A stretch of 64,000 nucleotides of DNA from Strongylocentrotus droebachiensis (lineage: Eukaryota; Echinodermata; Echinoidea; Camarodonta; Strongylocentrotidae), in the NCBI GenBank assembly GCA_035222895.1, contig JAVYIG010000891.1, forward strand, positions 36,001 to 100,000. Reading direction: 5' to 3'. Of this stretch, positions 20,701 through 32,700 are shown piece after piece. The position numbers were made by a program, and so were the translations under genes. Every line of letters begins with the position of its first letter. Within the stretch, counting starts at the first letter, position 1. Below the pieces are notes generated by a model, which was not told the DNA's origin, did no database searches, and was given only the letters and a program-made list of their open reading frames with translations.

Positions 20701-23700
20701 ATTTGTAACCTTGGGATCATTTTCCCAAATCAGAAATAGCGGGCTACATGTATTTGGCAACCTCGAGCTGATGAAGACAGACCTTATGATACACCAGTAC
20801 ATCGGAATAAACGAATTAATCCGGCAAAGTACCAGTACCTATAAGGTCACCCTCCCTATTGTATCAATAGCATTGTGGACTATCACATATATTAGCTCAT
20901 AATACAATCAGGAAATGAAGAGGATATCTGCGTTTGAGTAAAGGAAATTACAAGGAAGTGTATTGTGCTCCCTGAAGAATTTAATTGCTTTGGTAGATAT
21001 ACCGAATGGTTGATTTTTGATAGATTGTTCAAGTGGTATACGTGTCGGTGCACATGAATGTGTATGTAAGCACTGTTGGCCTATTTTATTGCACAGTATA
21101 TGGTTTACGATGTAATTATGTATGGCCTATGTACATGTACATACAGTCTGTTGAATATTCATGTAAAAAATGCAATAAACCAATGAATGGCAGCGTGATA
21201 AAAACATGTAGATAAAACATACAGTGTAAATGTAATCTATGACAGAGGCTGTCAGCAGTAGTCATAGTTTCATTAGTACCTGTACATGTGGATTCCCATT
21301 CTCTCCTGAATAATTAGTGAGCAAATATACAGTTAAGTACATGTACATGTACATGTATGTCTTTAACCAAGAGCCAAGAAGATACAGTTCATGTATTAAT
21401 TTTATGCAGGGACTTCCAACACATGACCTTCACATATACACTTGACTGTGACATCTCTAGTCTCATTTTCTTCTTTCTTTCCATGAACTTATGCAACTAA
21501 TACATGTATATGAAAACGGAAGGGAAAAAAAATGTTACGTAGCCTAAGTAATTGCATACTGATTACTTAATGTAACTTGTAATAATGACAACAAGTATTG
21601 TTTTTATCAATATAAGAGCCTTTTTTTTTGTTTAAAGGAAAACAAAGAATACACCCTTTCAGTTAATCATCATCCTGTTGACCAGCATGAGCGTTAAAAG
21701 GAGTTTCGAAAAGTTTATAGAAGACTTTTTTGTCACACAATATAAACATGTAGGCTGATATGTTTATGACAAGCCTTATCCAAGCTTAAAGATGAAGTTG
21801 AGTTCTGGTCATGCGATTGCATTGTGGAAGAAACGGTGTGGAATCGACCAGAAAAGGTTGATCATCTAGCAGATAAGAATTTGTGTGTATTGCAAGGTTC
21901 TGTTATCATCAAAATGATAAGAAATTGGCCAAGTCTTGGTAAAGTTACAAACACTGTACACAGAAAGATGTATATGGGACTACACGAACACGTGGCGTAA
22001 AAAACCTACCCCCCGAGTTTTACGATGTACATGCAGGGAAAAAATTAATATTTATGTTTCGGGGGCTACTTTTCAAGCTTGCCTGCATGAAAATGACATT
22101 CTAAAATTTGTTTTGCATTGAACTCTATGCAAATTTTAAGGGGCTCTTTTCTGATTTTCGGGGGCTATTTTGGGCATTTCGGGGGCTAATTCGCCCCGAG
22201 CCCCCGTGTATTTTTTTCACTGGTACATGACATATTTAGAATATGAAGGCATTTGAAGAGCCATGCTTTTCAGGGAACATGTCTTATCTGATGTTCTTCC
22301 ACACTTGCATAATAAGAATGATAACGCTCACAAATTATTTTTCACCTCTTCCCAGAACTCAACCTTCTCTTTAAATGTACACTGTATGTACATGTACATG
22401 TTTGTAATGTACACCTGTACTTCCTTATTACCATTCAAAACAAAATCCAAAGATCTTTTAAAAACCAATACTATGAAATTTAAAAATTGCAAAGTCCAAT
22501 GTTCAACCTATAAAAGAAGCTACACTTTATATACGGTTTGAAATTACGTGATCCATGAAGTAGCAGAATTGTCGTGACCCTCCGCCGCGAGATATTACTC
22601 ATCCGATGTTCCTTCCGCGGTAGTACCTGAAATGGATTAACATGATATCCTTATCTGATCACCTTCTAGGAAGGAAATACCTTATTGTGGTAAAGCATGC
22701 TGTGTTGAGTGGTGATATATGTTACAAACTATACACCTATTAACATGATCAAGTCGTAGTGAATTCTGAAAGGGGTTTACAAAAGCTTATAAAGGCTACC
22801 ATACAAATTATTCATACAATGTAAAATGCTAAGTTGAAATTAATTCAGAATTTGGGGTGCTTTAACTCTTAAGCTGCCACCCATACAATGCACCCAGTGC
22901 CACAGTGCTAATCTCTATTGTGCCAGCAACAAAGCCCAGGCTGCGTGCCAAGTTAATTTTAGGGTTGGTTCAAGTGCGTGTTTTTAAAATCTTTACTATG
23001 TTTGATCCACTATAACTTCTCATTCGTATGTTGTATAAACAAACATTGTACATGAGAGTTGTAGGAAATTTCACCCTTTTTCCATTGATACCAATATCAT
23101 TTCATGAATTTGTAATTTTGCTGAAGTAAATAAGCACTATCAGTGAGTTGTCGAACCAATCCAATGCGATGGGGAGGCATAATGATGATATATGATATCA
23201 AAAACAAATCTCTAAATTACTCGAGAAAATCCAATCTGACTGTTGTATACAAAGACGCGTAATCCAAAGCCGATAATCTGATGCACGCGACGGTACTTTC
23301 AATAGCGCTGCAAAAGCACTCAACACGGTGCAATGGGCATGAACAATAACTGTTATTACATCTGCGCGCTAGCGCGCACGAAGCACCGTAGCGGTGGCTC
23401 GCTAGCATGAACGTGGCTTTCAATCGATAGCACGCTCGCGTGCACATGGCACTATAACAATAGCGCGCTAGCAGTCTCATGGCAGTGTAAGAGTTAACCG
23501 AGAAAAAAAGTCCAAAACAAAGAGGACAAAGTGACAGACTGAAAATCTACCAGGTAAAAAAGGTGTAGATACGTAACCCCTTTGATATATAGCTTGTTTT
23601 CCACCTTCGAAATCAGAAATATTCAGGGCCTAAATTGTCATTTTTTCCAACATGTTTCTTCTTCTTTTTCCTAGAAATTTTGCTAGAATTTTTTTTTAAA

Positions 23701-26700
23701 TCCTTCATTTCCAAAAACTTTGAAATTAAAGATTTTGTTGCTTATTAATGAAGAAAAATAGTCTTGCATAGTCCAACAAGATTTGTGACGAATGGTAAAA
23801 CTGAAAACAAATGACGTCCCATAAACTTTAGGCTTTACAGCCAAGTAAAACAACATTCCAGCCTCAATGCTACATGTAGTTTCTTGAATTCCTTCCAATT
23901 TATGAAAAATTATCCTTAAAAATACATGTACACAGGATTGCCAATTTTTTATTTTTTCATGTACATGTACCATGTCGGGTAATGACATGAATTATGAAGG
24001 GCATTTAACCATGCTTGTGTGAGTCCGAAACCTTGAGTTGGGTACCGTGAAATTGGCTAAGGGCGCGTTCATGCTTGATTTTGAAGGTAGAATGAGCGAT
24101 CTGAAACGCTCATCGTAAACGCTCATCGTGATCGCAGTTCCACGGTGTAGCTGTTCATGCTTACTTCTCTGGCTCATCCAGGCAATTCTCCTTGTGTGGC
24201 ATTGTGTGACCTTCACTGTGCATGCTACGTAGACCCACTAGAGGTCAGTGCGTTGACCCCATTTAAACGCGTTTACAATTGTAAACGCATCTTTTTGTGA
24301 GTTTACGATCGGCGTTCGTGATCGCCGTTTTTATCGGTGATTCTACAAAAGTGAGCATGAACGCAAGCGTGTTTTAAACTAAACACGTAACAGATGCCTG
24401 ATTCTGGCCGTCAAAATCAAGCATGAACGCGGCCTAAGAGCCCTGGAGGCACTGCTTGAGATTAACTGCGATTCAAAACAAGTCCGTCCTAATTAATCAT
24501 AAGATAACGTTTCCATGTACTTGTAATAGCCTGTTCAGAGTATTAAGTACAGTGTAGTTCAAATTTATACAAAACTTGTATTAGAAACATTTAAATCTTT
24601 AATACGTACATGTATATGTTTAGCAAAAGGGGCAGACAGGTTAATGTCGGTAAAGACATCATATATATAGAAACATTGTTTGAAGAGGTTGATTGACTTG
24701 ACAGCTGGCCAATCACCAGTGCACATTCATGATAAGCCCCGCCCAGTTTTCAACAATTTTTGTACGACAGGTCATTCAGACTACAAAGGAACATGATTCT
24801 TTATCAAGTTGTCGTTCGACACAATGCTCAAGCGTGCGTTTCACAACAATACAATGTTTTGTTATACGTTTCTTTATGATGAAGTTCAGACTAGAAAAAG
24901 GGCAAATTTGCTTTCTTACAATTCTCGTATTGCAATGCGATGAATTCTGGTAGTGTAAACAGGGTTGTCAGGACGAGCTTCGATATCGGTGCTTGTTATG
25001 AAATCAAAACTGAGCACTAGAATGCCAATCATACTGCTCATTCCAGCCAAGTCCCAACAGAGCAATGTTTACATCATGATCATGTTTTTTTCTTTCATAC
25101 TGACAGCTGCTGAGTTCAATTTCCCATTCATTAGCTTTGGAAAAGTCCATTTGATCAGTGAAGATATCTCTTAATGGTACTTAAATGGATAGATGAATTA
25201 TTTAAAAGTATCAAGACATAAACGGTAAAAGTATCAAAACATGAACAGTGAATAACATGGTATCGGATTCATCTTGCATACAGTGTTTCAAGTTTCAAGT
25301 TTATTTTCTCTCATAAAATATGTACCGGGTATTAAAAATAAAAACATACAAGTTAATGCAAGGTATAAGCTGGTTTATTTATTAATACAAAATGATGTAC
25401 ATGTACACAGTTGTACATGTATGTAAATGAGAAAATGGGTGGGGGGGGGGGGGGGTAAATTTATGAGCTAAGAGCTAAAGCGCCAGTAGGGGCCAAAGTC
25501 CCTTTGAACTTTGAAGGCTACATTGTACATGTAGCTTCATGCTCATGTTGAATTATCATTTAGTATAATTTAGTACATTAAAAAAAGGGAAAAGGAAAGA
25601 AAAATTGAAAAAGTAGACTATCACAAATATTTACACGCTTGATAATTCACAGCTTTTTGAGTAAATTAATTTTAGCACTGTAATAATTAATTAAGAAACA
25701 CTTAAGCTTTTTCTCAAATAAAGCAAGTGTCATGGAAACTTTGATGTTAGGCCAAATTAAAAAAAAAACATGTTTAGCGTCCTGTTTTTTCGAAAAATAG
25801 GAAGGAGGAGGCCCTTTTTATTTTTTATTTTTTATTTCAAAATGGCCGCTCAGTACATTTTCCCTGACAGTCGGGGCTATTTTTTTCAAGATGGCCGCCG
25901 ACAATTTTTTTTTTTTTTTTTAAATCAGAAATAGAGCCATTTTAGCAGTGTTTTTCATGTTTTTTTTCTTTCAAAAAAAATAAAATGAATAAATAAATAA
26001 AAAATAAATAAATAAATACAAAATTTCAAAAATAAAAAATAAAAGAAAATAGGAGGCGGCCCCCAAAAAGGAAGCGGGCGGGGACGCTAAACATGTTTAT
26101 TTTTTTTAATGGCCTTAAAAGGGAATAGTTTGTCAAAGTTCAGGACTATATACATTTGTAAATTAAATGATATACATGTATATTAAATGTAATATTTCAG
26201 AAGAAGTATTTATGAATAGCCATTTAGTGCCTTGTGTTATACTATCATGTTCATGTGTAGCTAGCCACTATACAGTACATGTATTAAACGTGTACTTGTG
26301 TAGCAGGAATTTTTAAAGGTACATGTACATGTAGGTCACAACAAAGTACCAATCCTCCAATCATTTTACATTTTAAACACAGGTCTTTGTACAGTATATA
26401 GTGCACAAAGAAACTATTAAATGGGACAGTCCCAAATTGGTAGCTACGTAAATACAGTGAAATGGGGTCTTTGAATCGACCATGCATGGGAATGTTTGTG
26501 TTTACACTGTGATGCATCTGTGATGTAAGACCCATAAATAGTAGTGACTGGAGCAATATATCCTGTTTGTAGCAGGAAAAGATAATATTTCATCGCTTGT
26601 CCCTATGAGGAAAATTATGAAATGTTGTATTACCCTGATCCTACAGTGCATTGGAATTTGAACTACCCCGGTAAATGAGTACATGATTGTGTACATTGCA

Positions 26701-29700
26701 GAATAACTTTAGTATACATACACAGTACATGACATGTACATGTAAATGTATGCATAAATTGGTTATTCACCATAAAAAAAAATCATCATATTCTTTAATT
26801 TGGCTTTATAAAACATTGTACAGTTGTGTTGTACATGCTCACAGTTCTAAACTGGTGCAGAGTGTGTATTTATAAAGTTCTTATTCTAATGTGGATCAAT
26901 TGATGGATTCATAATGCAAAGAAGTATGTCCAGTAAACTTCATATAATCATAACCTTTCCTTTAAAGCCTCTACATGTACTTAAAGGTATTACAAAGTTT
27001 TGGTATGGGTTCATGAATTTGGTTCAAATGAACATATTGGAAGCATATGCGATCCTACAACATTAAGTGATCGTTGTCGCGTTTGAAATCGAGTTTAAAG
27101 TTATGAAATTGTTAATAATAAAATCTTTATGTTGTATAGCGCCCTCTCAAGGTCAAGATATGAATTAAGCTAAAAAACAATGTTTCCTGACTAAAATCGA
27201 CCGATTTGCTATTCCCATTTGGAAATTATATATCACAACTACATATTCTGAGATTTTCATGGTCGCAGCTACCATCGTACGGCCGTAGGCGCTATTTGAA
27301 ATTTATCAAAATTTACCGGGAGCACCGGTAAATCTTTATATTCAATTTTTCTCGAAAGCAGAAGTGTTTTAGGGGTTAACATTTCTAGTGCTTATAATAC
27401 ATCCACAGGGGCATCCAAATGTATCAAAATTGTAAAGAATCACAATCCACCCAATTTTCAAAATTTCCCAAAACTTTGTAATACCTTTAATAGTCATTAA
27501 CACTTTGGATTAATTAGTGGTATACATGTACATGTACATATCCATGCATCTAATTTTTATTTTTATCTATATGGTATAGTACATTTGTACATAATGTACA
27601 ATTGTATTGTTTTGTATCAGGTTTTTAACATTTATCACAAATTCACACGAATCGTCTCACTAGTCTGAAGGCACAGATTCTAAAAAATGGAGCGACATAA
27701 TTCTGTCGTAGCAGGAAGAGATCATATTTCATTGCATGTCCCTGTGTATGAAACTAATGATATTTCATAAAGTATTGAGTAGAGCCTAGTCCTGTCAGTC
27801 TCAGACTGTGTCAAGTGCAGAGCCTATCGGATGCACTAGCTACTGTAGCAATCGGCATAGTCTCTTAGTAGTTCAGACACTTTGCACACTTTGACTGACA
27901 AAGGTTTGTGCCTGCAAACGACCCTCTCACAATGCATGATCAGGGAGATGTAAGGATCTCCAGGCCTGATAATTACCCGATTTAAATCGGTTTCCCAATT
28001 TTTTTTTTCTCATCATTTATCCCTTTTTTCCAGAATTTTCCTGAATTTTCTCTATAAGCGATTTCGTAATTAGACCATGGGCTGCCGGCGAGTCACGTGA
28101 CTTGGCTGGGTCACGAGGTCATTTCCCCTAAAAAATCTCGCTTTCGAACCCGCTGTGTGTCTGTACATGCGCTATGTACGCTTCGTATACAACTTACGTT
28201 GTTTGTTTACATCTAGTTTTCAGCGTACAAACTCTCGGAAATTCAATCATACGATCGCCCATTCTTGTCTAATTTACTGCTTTTTTATTCGTATTGACAA
28301 TGGAAGACGATACTGTGGTGTCTATAGATGACATAAAGTTGTGGACAGTTCCTGCCCTCAAAGATTATCTTCGCAAAAGGAACTTGAAAGTCAGCGGGCG
28401 AAAGGAGGAGTTGGTAGTGCTTGTGTTTGCTGCGAAGATGATGCCGGAGCTCGCGGCGCCAGCCACCTCAGCCGGTGTGGCAGACCAGCAGAAGAAGGAA
28501 CATTACGGAGACTTGTTGAAGACCCCAACAGGGAGTCTGAGCAATCAATCATCTCAAATGAAGCATCTAATCACATGATGTTGCAAAATTTATTACAATT
28601 TCAGGTTTAATTGAACCAAAAATAATTCCCAGGAAAGCAAAATCAAGACACACTGTGACAATATCATTGATATCCCCCATCCCCGGCCCCCTCCACCCAA
28701 AATAGATCTACCTTAGATTTTCAAACATGAAAATTCATGCATGGGACCGACATATGAAATCGGATTAAATGTCAGATTTCAAGTCGGTAATCAAATTGCA
28801 TTATGTTCTAACATAATCATAACAGTACTTGATAATAACTATTTATTCATGTCTTCCTATCATCCGGGGTGAATTTATTGCATTTTTGTTCTGAAACATC
28901 GCCAAGAAATTTAATTTCGGACAACACTGATGACTGGTGAAGCGGGTCGGTCGTCGACGGGATGAGATCATGAAACTCGCTGTCAAAAGCCTCAAAAATC
29001 CATCAAATATACTTTTTTTCAACAATCTATTGCTAAAATCTAAGAAACAAATAATAAAGGTTAACCTTTCAACTATTTGTTCCTGAGATGATCGCGGTGA
29101 TTCAACAAAGAAAGTAAGAAATTACACGCTCATAATAACCGCAGCACAAATGAATTTAGTTAAACACACGATCTCTAGAACAAAGGCAAAACACGGCAAT
29201 TTTACTTCTTTTGACCTTTGACCCGACGAAGCTGGCGCATGCGCAAAGGGAATTACGAAATGGCTTATTCTTCCCATTTTTTCCCAATTTTTCCCAATTT
29301 TTTACCAATTTTCTTTCTCAGAAGAGGGGAATGTTGTAAGATGCCATTTTTTTCCCCCGCGAATCCTCTTCTTTCCTTATTTTTGTCAAAGGGGGCATGG
29401 TTGAGGGAAAAGAAAAAACTTTTGTTTAAATAGTGCTCACTATCACCCCTGGATCTCCCTGGCATGATCAACACTTCTCAGTGTCTTTGATCAACTTATG
29501 TACCTTAATACAGTTGTAGGTCCACATGTGCATCAAAATAAATCAATTTTGTCTATTCAGAACCTGGGTCATGATCGAGTGCAACCTTGAAGAGTGATAT
29601 GAAACCATGTCACATTAGATTCAATCTCTATAGGCCTGTCTTCATCAGCTCAAGTTTGCCAAATAACCATTATTTTCAGACTCTTGATATTATCACAGCT

Positions 29701-32700
29701 CGAACGGGTGCAAATACCGGTAGCGGGATATTTTGGAAACAAGACCAAGAATCCTGAGGATATTTTCTCGACCAAATATCCTGCTAATTGCAACTGGGCT
29801 GATGAAGACGGAAATTAACTGGTTAATTTGCGATCGGGATAGTTAAAATAGCGGGTTATTTGGCAAACTCGAGCTGATGAAGACAGGCCTTATGAGAGCA
29901 ACAGCGATTAGACCGATACAACCTATAATTAGTCATTAGCGGCACAGCTGAGACACTACCATTGAATGGAATTCAATCATATACTTTGACACAAAGTACA
30001 ACAGAGCATGAGTCCATCTACGATTGCCTCATTAGTAGCACATCCAATTTAGATCATGGATATCATTCAGGGGAAGGGGGGATGCCCCTGTTTAGGGGCT
30101 TGATGAGATGCCAACCCTCCCTAATTTTCAGGGAGGCTCCCTGAAGAAAAAAAGGGGGACAAAAAAGAAACATCACTACACACAAATTGTAATGCCTCCC
30201 TTATTTTTTGAATGAATCCTCCTTGAAAGCTGAATGTAAAGGTTGGCATATTTGGGCTTGCCCATACAGTACATACTGTCAGGGGTTTTTTAGAACTTTT
30301 TTTCTTTAAACTACAGGTATTGATTTTATTAAACTCGAATTAGTGACTACAGTTGTATAAACTCAAATACATGTACGTAAACCTATCAATCAATTTCAGT
30401 TGAAGGCTTACGATACGATCCTTCAAAATACTTTACAAAATACATCTGAAATCAACAAAAAGAGAAATGACACAATTGCATTACTTTAATTTCCATTATA
30501 CACTAGTACAGGTGTATGTATTTAGTTAACCTTTGGCCTACATTAGTACAGATCATTGTTTAGGGATTTAGAAATGCAGAATGTGCGATTGTGCATGTAC
30601 AATAGGTCTACATGTACTTCTATGGTTCTGCTTGTACGGTGCGTGCAAACTGTACATGTACAGCACTGCTGCAATTCATGTATAAAGTTTCCAATTGCCC
30701 TCGAGTTTTAAGCACTTCAAATTTATGTCAATAGTTGTACTGATACATGTACATGTACTTGTCATTGAATGGATAGTTTTCAAAATGGAGTACTGTATGT
30801 TTACGCAAAGAAAATGTGATTTCCTTTTTTACAATTAACGCAAAAAGTGAATTACCCTTTTGTTCAAACAAGGTTTTGATTACAGAAGAGGGGGCTTTGC
30901 AAATTAAGTTATGAATATGGACTCTATTGCTGTCTTTTTTATTATTTGAGTGTTTTAGGTGAGTGCTTTAATAGAATTTTAAGTTAATTTTCATGTTTTT
31001 ATAAGTAGTAGTACATTATTTCATTTTTTACCAATTTTATGAATTTTTCCATTCTAATCTACTAATATAATCTACACTGATTTGTTCAACCAAGTAGACA
31101 AGTAATTTAATTATTACCCGTATCACGTATTTCAGGTTTGACTAGATCTCCGTCAAGTGATTGACATTGGAAGTCATGCCTCTTTCATGTAATTCATTCT
31201 GCTCGAATAAATGTTGTCGGCCATATGGCAGTGACATTAGATGACACAGTGCTAGATTCTGACAGTCGTATGGGCGGAGAAGGAAGAGACATGGGCATGA
31301 TGGGGGTAGTAAATGTTTATTCACTCAAGACCTTTCCATCTTTATAGGCCTGTCTTCACTAGCTCGAGATTGCCAAATATCCTGCTATTTGAACTATCCC
31401 GATCGCAAACTATCCATGTAATTTGCGTCTTCATCAGCCCGAAGTTGCGATTAGCGGGATATTTGGTCGGGATTGTCATCCCAAGATACTGTATCTTGGG
31501 ATAGTTTGCAAAATATCCAGCTATTTGTCCGGTGTGTTTTCACCAGACCGAAGACAGTGGGAACGCTGAGCAAAATATCTCGAGCTAATTTCTCAAGGTG
31601 GAATCTCGAGCTGATGAAGACGCGATTTGTAACTTTGGGATTATTTCCCAAATCAGAAATAGCAGGCTATTTGGCAATCTCGAGATGATGAAGACTTGCC
31701 TTCTGTGTAGGATGAGTAGACTACCATACATGAACTTTACATCATTCTATTGGACCACAAACATGGCCTGGCATGCCTATTTAACCGAGGAATGATAATG
31801 CACATGGGTAAAACTTAAAGAGAGGGTTGAGTTCTGGAGAGAGGTGAAAAATGATTTGTGAGCACTATCATTGTTATTAATTTATGCAGGTACGGAAGAA
31901 CATCAGAGAAAAAATATTCCCTGAAAAGCATGGCTCTTTAATAATCAAATGCCTTCATATTCTAAATATGAAATGTAACAGCTAGCTTTAAGTTTAGAAT
32001 GTGGGTTTCATTTTTATGCCTCGTGTTTGTGTAGTCCTGTATCCATCTTTCTGTGTACAGTGCTTGTTATTTTTACCAAGACTGAGCCAAATTTCTTATT
32101 ATTTTGATGATCCCAGAACCTGGCTGTACACACCAATACTTATAAATGCTACATGATCAACTTTTTCTGATCGATTCCACACCGTTTCTTTGACAATGCA
32201 ATCGCTTGCCCAGAACTCAACTTTATCTTTAAACTTAAAGACAAGTTCTAGTCATGCGATTGCATTGTGAAAGAAACGTTGTGGAATCAATCAGAAAAGG
32301 TTGATTATCTAGTACATGTATATGAGTATTGGTGTGTACTGCAAAGTTCTGGAATCATCAAAATGATAAGAAATTTGGCCCAGTCTTGGTAAAGTTACAA
32401 GCACTGTACACAGAAAGATGTATATGGGACTACGCGACACATGCACGATATCTATCAGGACCAAATAGATATAATAATTTACCAAATATATTGGTAGGCG
32501 GTTTCCCGGCAAAATTGGTCAAAACATCTTTCTTCCATTTAATTTTTTTGAGAGAAGGGCATTTCCAAAACTGGTCTTTACCTTTAAAGTTGTACATGTC
32601 AGCATTGGCCTATGTAACACCAGTTGTTCAGTTGTGTGATACACTGACACTACAGCGTACTGTACATGTCGTCGGGCTGCACGTGTGCAAAATCTAATCA

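Noticed and set aside
24640-25174. Possible coding patch in endophilin intron 2 (frames at 24729 and 24965)
   Set aside because: Short, unlinked frames without conserved motifs or splice signals.
25800-25900. AAGATGGCCGCC blocks as YY1 sites
   Set aside because: The YY1 core is AAGATGGCGGC; these differ at a key position and lie in a MITE, so a regulatory call is not justified.
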